A stretch of 64,000 nucleotides of DNA from Pollenia angustigena (GCA_930367215.1 OV884058.1:169738478-169802477), one strand, 5' to 3'. Shown: positions 21,732 to 34,075, counted from the stretch's first letter. Made by a program: numbers and translations. The notes: generated by a model from the letters alone, not told the origin.

Positions 21732-22704
21732 CAGGAACTCAAGGCTTTCATTCATTCATTCCGATAAATGAAACTTTTGTACATGTGCGCAGATATTCTG
21801 ACTGTGCCAAATTTGAGCAGCGCAAAATTTCTTACAAATAATTAACTTAAAACAAATTTAAATAAAATAATACACAAATTAATAAAAACATGGCAAATAA
21901 TATAAACAATTGTTGATGGTTTTTTATTTGTAAACATTTAAAAAATGTTAGAATTGTTGAACTATTTTGTGAATGTGACCAGATATTTTCGCTGTTATTC
22001 GAACTATTTCGAAAACTTTAGGTACGTATTACTAGAGTGACACTACTTAAAAAATTATTTAAAAAAAAAATAAAAAATAACCCATTTTACTTTTTGGATA
22101 TGTTATAGGTGATGGAAATACCTTTCTAAAAAAGTAATACACTGTAAAAAATCCTTGATCTTTTTTTGGTTTTTCGTTACCTAAAATTTTTTTTTGTTAT
22201 AAAATATAAGGGCAATTACTAGAAGTGACACTACTTAAAAAATTATATAAAAAAAACTAAAAAAGAACCCATTTTTATTTTTTGATATGGTATAGATGAA
22301 GGATAAACCTTTCTAAAAAATTAATACACTGTAAAAAAAACCTTGATTTTTTTGGTTTTTTCGTCAGTTAAAATTTTTTTTTGTTATAAATTTTTTTACA
22401 GTGTATTTCTTTTTTTTTTAACGTGTCATAAAGCCTGTTAAAATATATTTTTAATGATACCAAGATCATGGAAATCGGTTTAGCCGATTCTGAGTTGTTG
22501 TAGTTTAAATGGAGCTCTTTTCGACCATTTTCGCGTTTTTTCGAAAACGTTCCCACTGTGTCACGCCCAAAAAATCGCAAAACAGTCATTTCTAAAAATG
22601 AGAGTTTGCTTGTATTGATCAAATTTAGCTATGAACAAAATTTCATCGATATCTGAGGGGGTCGGGTTCAATGCATCTCGATTTTTACATGAAATTCATC
22701 ATAT

Positions 22705-23872
22705 ACAACAATTGCACTTAAGACGTGCAAGAGTGTTTCATAAAGTATTTTAAAAACAGATATACCATATACATATCGTTACTTCAGATTTAATGTAAAA
22801 AAAATTTTGAGTTGTAAAAAAATATAAAGTCCAAAAGAACTACCTTACTAAGCAATTTTTTCAAAAAATTCGATTACTTTTTGGAAAAAGCTATTTTTTC
22901 AAAAAAAAAAAATTTTATGGGGATGTGTGGGACACTCCCTTAAAACTATTACGGATAATTAAGAATTTTTGCAATTTATAATTACATATAGGCAGGTATT
23001 TATATTGTGAAGTGTTAAAAGTGATGTGAATAACAGTTGAAATCAATAATTCAAAATACATAAAAGTTTATGACGATATAAAGGTATAAGAAAAAGTGCC
23101 TGATGAGCAAAAATAGACAAAATGTGAAAATTAAAAAAAATTGTCAAAAATAATGGCGCAAACTTGCGCACACTTTTTTTTTTTGGTTTCTAAAATTCGA
23201 GATTCCAAATTTTAATGTGGTATCAAACATAATTCGTAGACACGCTAACCTCACCTTCAAACCTCTTCTTTTCCTTTTTTTGCAAAAAAAAAGTGTATAA
23301 TTTGTTTTTTTTTAGCTTTTGAAATAATTGTTTCAACATGAATATTCAACATATTTTAAACATATTTTTTCTGTTTTAAATAACTTTTGATCAAACCTTT
23401 CAGCGAAAAAAAAATCTTTGTTAAACCTTTATTCGTTTAGCCGCAAAAAAAATCATATAAACATCCAGAAACCGAAAAAAACATTTAAATCTCATATAAT
23501 TTTCTTCACTTTCCTGAGTTTAGCAGGGTCTCAGAGCTACAAATCCCAACTAAAAGTCTTCAAAATTTACAATATAATGTAAAATATTGTTGTCTGTCGA
23601 GCTGCGTACTTAGTTCTTAAGATTTCTTAAAATTCAGTTTTGCCTTTTTGGCCAGCTTTTCAGGCCAAATACTCCTCTGTGTGCCGTTTTGACACCAACT
23701 ATAGTTAATTCGCCTTGCACTAGAAGAATCATCAATACACCCTTACTTTAGATGGCAGTATCAACTTGATACACAGCAACTTGTAAGAACAGTTGTATAT
23801 GTGCACGTCTTTAAGTTGACCATTGTCTTCATGTTCAATTTTCAAATACATGAAGAAAATATTCAACGTTCA
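22705..23872. other. Intronic DNA without a recognisable feature
   Basis: AT-rich sequence with many A runs. No ORF above background, no inverted ends and no similarity to the other repeats was noticed. Confidence 0.4.
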
Positions 23873-26383
23873 AAGTATGTGTGTGAAGATAAATACGTAT
23901 TTAACTAGCGGAGACATCCACCACATTTTCTTAGCAGCAACTCTTTGCAGTTAACATTGCACTTAACAGTGCTGCTGTAATAGAATAAAGTGAATTTAGG
24001 ACGATTTTGAGGGAAATGGAAATGGAATATGGAATGGTAACATAAACAAACTATTTGGAAATGGTGCTCCAAGAGGTCCTCTTTAGGACCCTATTAGTGG
24101 TATATCTGAAATAATTCTGAAAATTAGGAAAATTTAATTTTGAAAAAGTGCTATTTTGAAAAATGTTAAAAGTGGACTTTATGGACATTGGACAATTTGG
24201 AGAAATGGTGATGGGTAACAAAATAACACCATAAAGGAATGGGGGAAAAAAGAGTCCTAAAGAGGATTCTGGTAGTGGGATATCTGAAATAATATTGGAA
24301 TTTCAGAAATTCGGATTCAAAAAATTTAGTTTCTTACGAAAATTTCTGGTGAAGATTAGTGACCATTTTGGAAAAATATGGAATGGTAACAGAAACAAAC
24401 TATATGGAAGGGGTCCTCTTTAGGACCCTATAAAATAGCACTTTTTCAAAATTAAATTTTCCTAATTTTCAGAATTATTTCAGATATACCATTAATAGGG
24501 TACTAAAGAGGACCCCTTGGAGCAACATTTCCATATAGTTTGTTTCTGTTACCATTCCATATTTTTCCAAAATGGTCACTAGTCTTCGCCAGAAATTGTC
24601 GTAAGAAACTAAATTTTTCAAATCCGAATTTCTGAAATTACAATATTATTTCAGATATCCCACTACCAGAATCCTCTTTAGGACTCTTTCTTCCCTATTC
24701 CTTTATGGTGTTAATTTGTTACCCATCACCATTTCTCCAAATTGTCCAATGTCCATAAAGTCTACTTTTAACATTTTTCAAAATAGCACTTTTTCAAAAT
24801 TAAATTTTCCTTATTTTCAGAATTATTTCAGATATACAGTTAAACCTCTATTATCCGGCTTTCGTGGGACCGGCACCAGCACGGAAAATCGAAATACACG
24901 GTTAATAGAGGTTATATTAAAATATACAGAAATTTATGTATTTTTATTAAAACATTCGATTTATGTAACTACAGATTATAATATACAACAAATTTTTTAC
25001 AAAATATACAAATTGTCATAGACAATGCAAAATCAAATACATATGTATGTATCGTCAAAAACATTATAATTTGGATTTTTACTGACTATGCTTTGGTTGA
25101 TCAAACTACATGACTGCACAAAATTTGTAAATTTTACAACGTTTATTGCTTTTTTGTTTTTGCATTTCTTCTGACGAAATGTTTAAATTTCACTTACTAA
25201 ATGAATAAAAACGCATATATGTATGTTCTTATGTGTGGGCACATGAACTTAAAAAGGGGAAACACCGTATTTAGATTAACATACATAATAAAAATCATAT
25301 GAATCCTGCACGGATAATATATGTAAAGCACGGTTAATAGAGGTATAAATCTAAAGCACGGAAAATAGAGGTAAAGCACGGATAATAGAGGGAAAAAGTA
25401 AAAAGAACCGCATGCCGGTTAATAGATGTAACCGATTAATAGAGGCCCGGTTAATCGAGGTTTAACTGTACCACTAATAGTGACCCCTTGGAGCACCATT
25501 TTCATATAGTTTGTTTCTGTTACCATTCCATATTTTTACAAAATGGTCGCTAATCTTCGCCAGAAATTTTCGTAAGAAACGAAATTTTTCAAATCCGAAT
25601 TTCTGAAATTCCAATATTATTTCAGATATCCCACTACCAGAATCCTCTTTAGGACTATTTTCTCCCCCATTCCTATATGGTGTTATTTTGTTACCCATCA
25701 CCATTTCTCCAAATTGTCCAATGTCCATAAAGTCCACTTTTAACATTTTTCAAAATAGCACTTTTTCAAAATTAAATTTTCCTAATTTTCAGAATTATTT
25801 CAGATATACCACTAATAGGGTCCTAAAGAGGACCCCTTGGAGCAACATTTCCATATAGTTTGTTTCTGTTACCATTCCATATTTTTCCAAAATGGTCACT
25901 AATCTTCACCAGAAATTTTCGTAAGAAACGAAATTTTTCAAATCCGAATTTCTGAAATTCCAATATTATTTCAGATATCCCACTACCAGAATCCTCTTTA
26001 GGACTCTTTTCTCCCCCATTCCTATATGGTGTTATTTTGTCACCCATCACCATTTCTCCAAATTGTCCAATATCCATAAAGTCCACTTTTAACATTTTTC
26101 AAAATAGCACTTTTTCAAAATTAAATGTTCCTAATTTTCAGAATTATTTCAGATATACCACTAATAGGGTCCTAAAGAGGACCTCTTGGAGCACCATTTC
26201 CATATAGTTTGTTTCTGTTACCATTCCATATTCCATTTCCCTCAAAATCGTCCTAAATTCACTTTATTCTATTACAGCAGCACTGTTAAGTGCAATGTTA
26301 ACTGCAAAGAGTTGCTGCTAAGAAAATGTGGTGGATGTCTCCGCTAGTTAAATATGTACGTATTTATCTTCACACACATACTT
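23873..26383. mobile_element. Foldback (FB-type) element with repeat-built arms
   Basis: The ends AAGTATGTGTGTGAAGATAA and its mirror at 26383 share GTGAAGATAAATACG with the Foldback element at 56393-59829. Subterminal inverted segments include CTAGCGGAGACATCCACCAC and TTAGCAGCAACTCTTTGCAG. The right arm is built of direct repeats of about 345-350 bp (near 24490, 25475, 25830 and 26178) containing CACCATTTCTCCAAATTGTC and CTTTAGGACC. The left arm has about one and a half units. No transposase is seen and no clean duplication flanks it. It is interrupted by the MITE 24837-25468. Confidence 0.82.
24837..25468. mobile_element. pogo/Tigger-like MITE with TA duplication
   Basis: CAGTTAAACCTCTATTATCC at the left and CGGTTAATCGAGGTTTAACTG at the right form the ends, each next to TA. 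Subterminal repeats GCACGG(T/A)(T/A)AATAGAGG are repeated several times on the right (25313-25430). The empty site survives in neighbouring Foldback units (CAGATATACCACTAATAG at 25801), which proves a TA target with no other change. No transposase. Confidence 0.85.
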
Positions 26384-27241
26384 AATCGAGGTATCAATGT
26401 AAAGAACATTTTTAAAACATGCCTTAGAATTTATTGACTTTAAGCTTAAAGCATATGTTGTAATTTTAAAAAATTGTCATGTGTAAGTGCAAACATACAT
26501 TTTAATCTTAGCATACAGTTGCACAGAACATAAAGAATACAAATTAGACCCACTTCAGTTTTAGAGGAAAAGTTTAGTACAACTTTTTATACTCTTCTCT
26601 TTATTTCTCTATTCAATTAAAGCCTCTTGTTTCTCTTTTCCAACTGTCTCTTTTTTTCGATTATAGTTCGTGTTAAGAACGTTCAACTTATTTCCTGGTT
26701 TTCTTGCGGATTTTATTTCCATGTTGTACAGCTTTTGATTGTTTTTGGTACTTAAGTTGTCATAATAATCACTAGACTTAACTTTTTTTTCATTTTTTTG
26801 TACTTCAAAATCAAACAGTCAAACACACATGCATACATACATAAGTGCTCGCATGTACATTCTTATGCAGCAGTTTAAAAAAAATCAATAACGCTTATGT
26901 TCATTTTATATTTTTATATATTTTAATATACTCCACTATTCTTACTTTACATACTGTGCTAGGGCACAGGTGAAATTTACGAGAATTTCATTTCTTAATG
27001 CATAGTAGCGAAAGGATATTTTTTTAATTTTTAAGTGGAAAAGACTTTGAAATGAAATATAAAGGGAAATGCATTATGATTAATGACACTGAGCTTTAGA
27101 ATGATAAATCTGATTATTGCTTTTATTATTGCAGAGAAAGCTATGAAACACTTTATTTAAGATTTCGAGACTTACAAACTATTCAAAATATTAAAAGTTA
27201 AAAACTATATTCGGCAGTGCCGAATGTTTTATACCCGCCAC
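26384..27241. other. Intronic DNA, little structure
   Basis: AT-rich sequence. The last part (27206-27241) is the start of a dispersed repeat (TATTCGGCAGTGCCGAATGTTTTATACCC) that was the insertion target of the next hAT element and resumes after it at 29813. No gene is seen. Confidence 0.45.
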
Positions 27242-27565
27242 CAGGGTTGTCAGATGTGGCGATTTCTCGCCAAACGTGGCGATTTTCAAACATGTTTGGC
27301 GACCTAATTTTTGATTTGGCGACATGGCGATTTTTTGGCGATTTATAAAATAGTTCAAATCGCCAGTTGGCTATTTTTGATGGCCTATGAATTTGTTTTG
27401 AAATTCGTTAAATTCAATACTTAGAAATAATATTATTTTAATTCTCGTATTTTTATGAATGAAGTTTCAGGCAATCATAAGGTATTTGAAGGTATGTTCA
27501 AATGGCTGATGAAGTTAATGAAAATCTTCTAGAAAAGTGTTTTTTATATTTAAAATTGCACTTGA

Positions 27566-28735
27566 AACAAGTTAGAGTGCTATATTCGGCTGTGCCGAAT
27601 CTTTGATACCCTCCACCGACAGTTCGAATGTTTAAGGAGTAATATCTGTATGATGTTATTATTATCTTAAACTGTGACGATTTGTTATTAATTATGGTTT
27701 TAGGCGACTAAACTGTTTTCCGGTAGTACGGTTTATATGGGGCCTAGGGTAAATTATGGACCGATCATCACAAATTTCACAGCGTCATTTCTAGTCCTTT
27801 AAAACTGTGACGTACCAATTTCTGTTATGCTAGCATTATTAATTATGGTTTTAGGTGTACTAAACTGTTTTCCGGGAGTGGGGTTTCTATGGGGCCTTGG
27901 ATAAATTATGTACCGATCTTCACGAAACTTCACAGTATCATTTGTAGTCCTATAAAACTGTGACGAGCCCAAATTTGTTATGATTGCTTTATTTTTTACG
28001 GTTTAAGGCGTACTAAACTGTTTTCTGGTAGTAGGGTTTATATGGGGCCTAGGGTAAATTATGGACCGATCATCACAAATTTCACAGCGTCATTTCTAGT
28101 CCTTTAAAACTGTGACGTACCAATTTCTGTTGTGCTAGCATTGTTAATTATGGTTTTAGGTGTACTAAACTGTTTTCCGGGAGTAGGGTTTCTATGGGGC
28201 CTAAGGTAAATTTTAGACCGATCGTCACGAAATTTCACAGTGTTATTTCTAGTCCGTTATTTTTTTTTTCGGGAGTATTGTTTATATGGGGCTTAGGGTA
28301 AATTATGGACGGATCATCACGAAATTTAACAGCGTGATTTCCAGTCAAATAAAAAAATTTTTTGCAAAATCTTATCTCATTCCGTGCCTTGTTCCAGCAT
28401 TTATGTTATTTTTTGTAACAAAATTATCAATTTTTTTAGGTGGTGGTTCCACATTTTGATTCATAGCTCTGGTCCTACTGAACCGATTTTGCTGGATTTC
28501 AATCCCAAACTGCTTAGGATAGCTCTAAGTTTGTTCATTTCTTTTGAGTTGTTCGAAAGTGAGCGTGTTTTCAACAGACGGACAGACAGACGGACATGGC
28601 TAAATCGACTTAGAATTACATAGGACCCAGAATATATATACTTTATGGGGTATGAGATGAATAATAAAAAAGTTAACAAACTTAATACACCCTCTTCACA
28701 ACTAATTGTGGTAGAGGGTATAAAAATCAATAAAT
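27566..28735. repeat. ATACCCTCCACC-family repeat with about 150-bp internal tandem units
   Basis: It starts TATTCGGCTGTGCCGAAT...ATACCCTCCACC and ends TGTGGTAGAGGGTATA, so the ends form an inverted hairpin pair. Inside are four to five units with TATGGGGCCTAGGGTAAATT, GACCGATCATCACAAATTTC and AAACTGTGACG at about 27737, 27889, 28040, 28192 and 28283. The 27737 and 28040 units are nearly identical, giving a two-unit (about 303 bp) higher-order period. A CAGACGGACAGACAGACGG stretch precedes the 3' end. Related single elements lie at 35704 and in fragments at 1655 and 27206. Confidence 0.7.
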
Positions 28736-29314
28736 ATAACTCCTTAAAACATTAATATGCTTTAAGTCTATAAACATTTTCACATTACGTATGTGCCAAT
28801 TTTTTATCACAGATAAAATACGTTGTTGTTAGTGATATTTTAAAGATTTTTATGAATCCTATCATACCTTTGGACGTTTATAAAACACAATGAAAAAAAT
28901 TTGCGTTGGTTAATTGGAAAGATAACTAAATAAGTTTAGGCCAACATTTTAAAGCTACAAGAATGCAATACGAAATTCAAGACGCGTTACATTTTGCACT
29001 TCTTTTGTACTTTCGTGAATAAATGTAATACCCTCACAAAGTATTCCAAAAAAGAAAACAAATAGCGAGTCTTGCCGGTGAAGCGTTTAGATATATAATA
29101 AAAGTGCAACTATTGTATTTCTAATATTTGCTTAATACTCACCGCAAAAATTTTTTATTTGTTGCTTTAAGTAGACCACTATAAATTATTTTTTGTGTTT
29201 ACTAACTATTTTTATTTCGCTCTAAATCAAAATTAAACAAAATATATATTATGGCGACTTTTTTGAAGTTTTGGCGTATTTTAGCGATACGGAACTAATT
29301 TATTTAAAAATTTA

Positions 29315-29668
29315 AAATCAATTAAAATGGATAATCATTCAGGAAAGCAAATTTCGATCTACCAAATGTTAAAATACAATTTGGTTTAAGGATTGATGTT
29401 TGACTAGTGACGTCAGCAGTCGTCGATGGCTGCGAGTGTAAGACGGCAAATCCATCTGAGGAGATCGAGTGGTTGCGATCGAAACATGTCATGGTAACCT
29501 GCCGGCCAGGGTTCGAGCCCGAGCCACGTCAAGAATGAAATATTATCAATAACAATTTTAATTAATTTTCATGTTGTAAAATTCCTTTCTTCATAAAAAT
29601 AATTTAATAAAAATTAAATTTCATGAACTTAAGCCTAATTAAAAATATTAAAAATTTGGATTAAAAAC
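29315..29668 (+). mobile_element. tRNA-like SINE, copy 1
   Basis: This shares about 354 bp with 38691-39046 at very high identity. The GC-richer head contains a pol III B box GGTTCGAGCCC at 29510-29520. An A-box-like ATCGAGTGGTTGCGAT about 35 bp before it recalls Ser/Leu tRNAs. An AT-rich tail ends ATTTGGATTAAAAAC. It sits inside the hAT element 27242-29812. No clear target duplication was found. Confidence 0.72.
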
Positions 29669-29889
29669 TAATTTATTATTTAGGATTTATAAAAAATATT
29701 TTTAATAATTTAAAAAATATGTATTTTATTGTCAAAGAATTGTTAACAAATGCTTTGGCGATTTTTGACATTGAATTTGGCGGAAAAGGTCAAAATTAAT
29801 CTGACAACCCTGCCCGCCACCGACAGTTAGAATATTTCAGGACTGGGCTTCATATGGGATCAATAAATTAATAAACATTATTAAAGATG

Positions 29890-30106
29890 GTTTCGTTTAA
29901 ATGTGCTAAATTCCCATTTTATACTATTGATAAACTGAAAGTTAAGCGAATAAGAATTATAAGCAACAGTTTTTCTTGTAACAATATTAAAGCTTAAACA
30001 AAAACCACAACAATAAACCGTGAGTTTATCTCTTCGTACATTCCCCACTACAATTAGTTGATTTTTTGTCAACTCTAAATTAAGTTGTAAGTGGGTAAAG
30101 AAAAAA
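29890..30106 (+). repeat. Fragment of the 470-bp repeat family
   Basis: GTGCTAAATTCCCATTTTA, ATAAGCAACAGTTTTTCTTG, TAACAATATTAAAGCTTAAAC and CATTCCCCACTACAATTAG match the amplified unit at 42551-49958 in the same order. The copy is diverged and has a deletion across the TTCACTGGTTGCTTAGGCC core. Confidence 0.7.
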
Positions 30107-31179
30107 TGTTTTGGACTTAAGTTGAATCACGGGCCGACCTTCAGAAAGTCTTATGCTTTTATTTCTAGTCATACAAAACTTAGTTGGAACTAATCTGATT
30201 TAAAAATCATGATTTGTAACAGTTTTAACCTACTAAAATTATTTTAAGGGGCGAATTTATTCTTTAGAGTGATTCCTGGTATTGATAAACCTAAATTTGA
30301 CCAAATTTCAATACAGTTGTAAAATTTGTTTTAGCGTTTTTTTATATTTTAAAGTGCTTTTCAGAGGCCTGCTTTATATGGGACATTTGGTAAACGAAGG
30401 AACGAATATCACAGAATTTCATGGTGGTATGTCCAGCCGTTAAAGCTAAATTGAACTGAATGTTACCACAATATCTTGCTACGGTTTTATGCGTATTTAA
30501 ATGTTTTCCGAGAATGACCGATCTTCACGAAATTTGTTTAATGTGATTTAGAGGTTAACGATACTCTGACAGACGAAATGTTACTACAATGACAGTATAT
30601 ATTTTTGCATTTTTTTTTTACAATATTACAAAAATATTTGTCATTTCAGTCCCTTTGTAAATAAAAACAATTTTCGACATAAAAGCCTTTAATTAGCAGT
30701 AAAAAATCTCAGGTAAGCAATCCATACCACCTGTCATTATTGTTGTTTGTATTCATTGCTGTAATTCAGCGCAAATTAATAATAGCAAGTAAAAACTTAC
30801 AGCAAAAAACTGTGTGTATATAGCTGCTGTTACGTCTTTATAGCTGTATTTTAAATAAAAATAATATCGATATTAATAATTTTCCTATCGATATTTTATC
30901 GATAATATCGATAGTTTCCCAGCACTACGGTATACCGATTTTATTTGTTGCTTCTTGTGTCTACAGAAAAATTTCATCAGATGAAGAAGAAATTTAAAGG
31001 CAGTTTCATAGCCCAATATTAATTATAAGGATCAAAATAACTTGGACTATGTTATTTTTGTAGTTTTAACTTATGTATAATATAAAATAAATCAGCAGTT
31101 TTTTTGTGTTTAAATTCTCTTCTTTGGACGCTTTTAGGATCTCAAAATTACGCTTTATAGTACTTTTTCACATTGTGAT
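30107..31179. other. Intronic DNA with a solo hAT-like end
   Basis: At 30860-30932 there is a run of ATCGATAT repeats ending TATCGATAGTTTCCCAGCACTA. This resembles a hAT-type terminus read inward, but I found no partner end. The rest is AT-rich with faint similarity to the CCGATCTTCACGAAATTT repeat units (30510-30545). No gene. Confidence 0.4.
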
Positions 31180-31433
31180 CAGCGTTGCAGTTTTAACTAA
31201 TTTTAACCCACAGTGATTACTTTTTTTTCAATGTGTACTTGTGTACTTTTTTGCATTTTAATTACTTTTTTTAATACAAAATAACCAATTTTTTGTTTTG
31301 GAACAAGAATTATCCGCTCCTCTGTTTTAACCTTAAAAATTGTGTGTGTTATTTGTGCAACCAAAACCAATACATTGTTTATCTTTTTAAAAAACCGTTA
31401 ACTTAAGTAGACTATCAACTTAACTATATAAGT

Positions 31434-32286
31434 AAGAGTTTGTTAAAAACCGTAAAAAAGTGAAACCTCGGTTTCGGTTTTAAAATTATTAAAACCGGCA
31501 GGTTTCGGTTCGGTTTTCGGTTTTGAAAATATCAAAGTTAAATTCATACATAAACATATATATTTTTTGCAAGTTTTTTATTTGTTTCAATTCAGGTACT
31601 TTTATTCGCCCTTAAGTATATACCTGTTTATTTATTTAATTATTAAGTATATTAGAACGAAACTTTATGTATTCCTCAATTCCGCAATTGGCCAAATGAA
31701 AAATTTGTGCATATTGTATCCACCTGGGCCTGGTCAGGCCCTTCCCTATAATATATGTACTGCAGTAAATAAAATCAAAATGAAACGTTTCAAAAAGCAT
31801 ACACAACACATAAGAATTCTTTCTTCTCTGTTTTTTCGAAAAATTATTTTATTTTCTAACAAAATGTTCCTGCTATAGCCATAAAACTCCATACATATAA
31901 AAGTAGTCCCAGCCTTGCCCAGGGGTTCGTTAGTGTGAGTTTTTTTCTACAGCCACAAGAAACTCCATACAAAATTCAAGTGGCCCAGGTGGCAGTTTAT
32001 GCCTTACAAATAAGGTGTGTACTTAAGAGTTATAAAGATAACATTTGTTCTTCTGAGTACTTATTTTGAATTTTAAGAATTTTGAAATACCATGTCATTG
32101 TTGAAGGCTGTTATGTATAAAGTTTTTGTATATTAAGTACGAGTATGATGTTTAATTTGCAATTTCCTAAAGCATAAATACATTGTTAAAGTTAAAGCTA
32201 AAACCGAGGTTTTTTTGTAGGTTTTCGGTTTCGGTTTTAAGGCATTTAAAATCGCGGTTTCGGTTAAAACCGAACAGCAATCCCTA
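31434..32286. mobile_element. hAT-type element with CGGTTT subterminal repeats
   Basis: ATATAAGT flanks both sides (31426-31433, 32287-32294). The ends AAGAGTTTG and CAATCCCTA match loosely (six of nine). Dense CGGTTT(C)/AAACCG motifs lie within 110 bp of each end (31450-31532, 32202-32275), as in the TTCGG element at 11715. No transposase; the short ORFs inside are not conserved. Confidence 0.65.
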
Positions 32287-32560
32287 ATATAAGTTATATA
32301 CTTTGAAGTGTAGATGGCCATTATCTGCTACTTTTAATTCGTCATAGGCCTAACTGAAACACTTTTCTAGATAAACAATTAGATAAAAGCCGCTTCCGAT
32401 CCCATCCCGTTTAATAGGAGTCTATTTCCATCAGGCAAAAAGCATCAATATATAAAAGATCTACCTCATAATTTAGTTCGATTTTGCACTTTGATACCAT
32501 AATAACACAGCAAGACTTAAAAAGTTTTACTTGCAAGAGCTCTTTATATAAAAAGGTTAA

Positions 32561-33118
32561 GGCCCGTTTTCACGACTCAACGATAGCTAAATGTAGGAAG
32601 TTATCGAACAAATAATGAGTTTTTAATTATCACAAGTTCCCTTTAATCTAAAAGTGAAGGATAAGGTAAAGAGAGAAACGTTCTACCTTTAACTTTTGTC
32701 GTAAGGTTTAGATTTGAGATTGCCATATTCACATATTTTTTATATATGGCAACTCCAAGTATACGTATATTTTGTAAAATAATAACAAAATCGTATTTTG
32801 ACAAATAAAATTTACAAAATGTTAAATTCGCGTGTACGGGGTATTTCATAAATATTTGCCATTATTAAAAAATATTTGTGCACACAAACATTTGAAATGA
32901 GAAAAGTAAAAGAAAGTAAGTAGTTGCCAGTTCGTACTTTTATTTTGGCAAAAATAATCGGTATTTACTTTAGTATTGCCACATTTTAAAAACTGTTAAG
33001 TTTATTTTATACAGAAGTTGTGAAAACGAAAAATAGTTGAAGGTAACTTTATTCCTCACTAGTGCCAAAGGTACCATTAACTATTTCGATCTTTAAAGGT
33101 AAGTCGTGAAAACGGGCC
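32561..33118. mobile_element. Harbinger-like MITE, GGCCCGTTTTCACGACT ends
   Basis: GGCCCGTTTTCACGACT and AGTCGTGAAAACGGGCC are 17-bp perfect inverted repeats. TAA flanks both sides (32558-32560, 33119-33121), as for PIF/Harbinger elements. It is 558 bp long and non-coding, and sits inside the larger hAT-like element 31180-33456. Confidence 0.8.
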
Positions 33119-33526
33119 TAAAAGCTCTAGCTCATAAAGTTTCAAAATTTGCAGAAATAAGTGTTAACTTTGTACAGGAGGTGCACTTCCACTAAAAATT
33201 TCGAAAATTTTTGTAGCCGATTGTTTTTTCCAGATCATCAGTAATATACTTTCAAAATTTATATAAATCCGTCCAGCGGTTTATGAGTCTACAAGATACA
33301 AACAAACACAATTCCTTCTTAAGACATGCATATTTTTCCACTGTGGTGCAAATAAAATAGTACATTTGATACAAACTAATTTAAGTTACTTTTTTCGCTT
33401 TTGGTTATTTTGTTTTACATTTTGGTTACAAATTTTATTTCGTCGTGGCAACGCTAATTATGATGTGCTTTTAGAGCCAAAGAGGTTGGCATCAACTGTT
33501 CAAAAATGTCCATGATTTCAAATAGA

Positions 33527-34067
33527 CAGTGTTGCTAATTTTTGACGATCAAAAATAGGCTAAGCTAATCAAGATTAAATACAAAAACTCATTAATATTT
33601 ACCCACAAAAGCGACGTTTTAAATAAAACTGGAAATAAGAGATGGTTTTCCTCATACTTAAAAATTTTTTTTACATGATTAAGTATACATTAGTTAAATT
33701 CAGAAATAACGAAAAACTCAAGTCATCGATAGAGTTGAATTATTTTTTCGTATTAGTCTTTTGAATTTATAATTTCGGAAATCTTACATTACATGATCAT
33801 TTTAAAAGAATTTATCACATTTTTTTGTCCAACATTTTTAAGAATTTAAAAAAAAAGAAATGAATAATGGCTAAATTAATTTTTTTATGGCCTAACGAGA
33901 TGAAAAATGGCTAACGGCCATTTTCACGAAGTTCGGTTACAACTAACTTTTAATTAAAGTTCCGGTTACCAATATGTTTTGACAGCTATAACCTATAGTT
34001 AATTATAACCGAACTTGGTGAAAATGGCCGTAAATATAGTAACTAAATGGCAAAACTGGCAACACTG
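33527..34067. mobile_element. hAT-type MITE, CAGTGTTGC ends
   Basis: CAGTGTTGC and GGCAACACTG are inverted ends. The flanks CAAATAGA (33519-33526) and TAAATAGA (34068-34075) match at seven of eight bases. GGCTAA motifs are frequent near both ends. The Harbinger-like MITE 33915-34030 was inserted later. Confidence 0.68.
33915..34030. mobile_element. 116-bp Harbinger-like MITE, CGGCCATTTTCAC ends
   Basis: The terminal repeat CGGCCATTTTCAC(G/C)AAG and its mirror, then ATAACC-rich inner repeats, make almost the whole element a hairpin. TAA duplicates flank it (33912-33914, 34031-34033). Other copies are at 36341-36454 and, interrupted, at 53260-53959 and 53327-53912. Confidence 0.85.
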
Positions 34068-34075
34068 TAAATAGA

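Larger units (their letters stand above)
20115..22704. mobile_element. Large fold-back element with transposase remnant in its loop
   Basis: Left arm 20115-21312 and right arm 21591-22704 are reverse complements, starting TATATGATGAATTTCAT and ending ATGAAATTCATCATATA. The loop is about 280 bp. Each arm carries two direct repeats of about 190 bp (ACTGTAAAAAA...AAGTAGTGTCA). The right arm has lost about 70 bp of coding-derived sequence that the left arm keeps (21100-21180). A transposase-like reading frame runs from the loop into the right arm. Confidence 0.8.
27242..29812. mobile_element. hAT-type element with TGGCGA subterminal repeats and 8-bp duplication
   Basis: CAGGGTTGTCAGAT and ATCTGACAACCCTG, allowing one base, form the inverted ends. 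CCCGCCAC flanks both sides (27234-27241, 29813-29820), an 8-bp hAT-like duplication. TGGCGA/TCGCCA motifs cluster at 27258-27372 and again at 29252-29290 and 29755-29785. The interior has been invaded by a tandem repeat element (27566-28735) and a SINE (29315-29668). No transposase was found. Confidence 0.88.
31180..33456. mobile_element. Probable hAT-type element, imperfect 8-bp duplication
   Basis: CAGCGTTGC at the left and GGCAACGCTA at the right are matching ends. The flanks ATTGTGAT (31172-31179) and ATTATGAT (33457-33464) differ at one base. TTACTTTTTT-type phrases lie inside both ends. Most of the body is taken up by two later insertions (31434-32286 and 32561-33118). Confidence is limited by the short TIR and the mismatch. 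Confidence 0.55.

Noticed and set aside
25474..26095. Two near-identical 90-codon minus ORFs (MLKVDFMDIGQFGEMVMG-type)
   Set aside because: They lie in the direct repeats of a Foldback arm. The same sequence is stop-ridden in sister units.
31567..31878. 103-codon ORF inside the hAT element 31434-32286
   Set aside because: Low-complexity, AT-driven composition with no motif and no similarity to hAT transposases.
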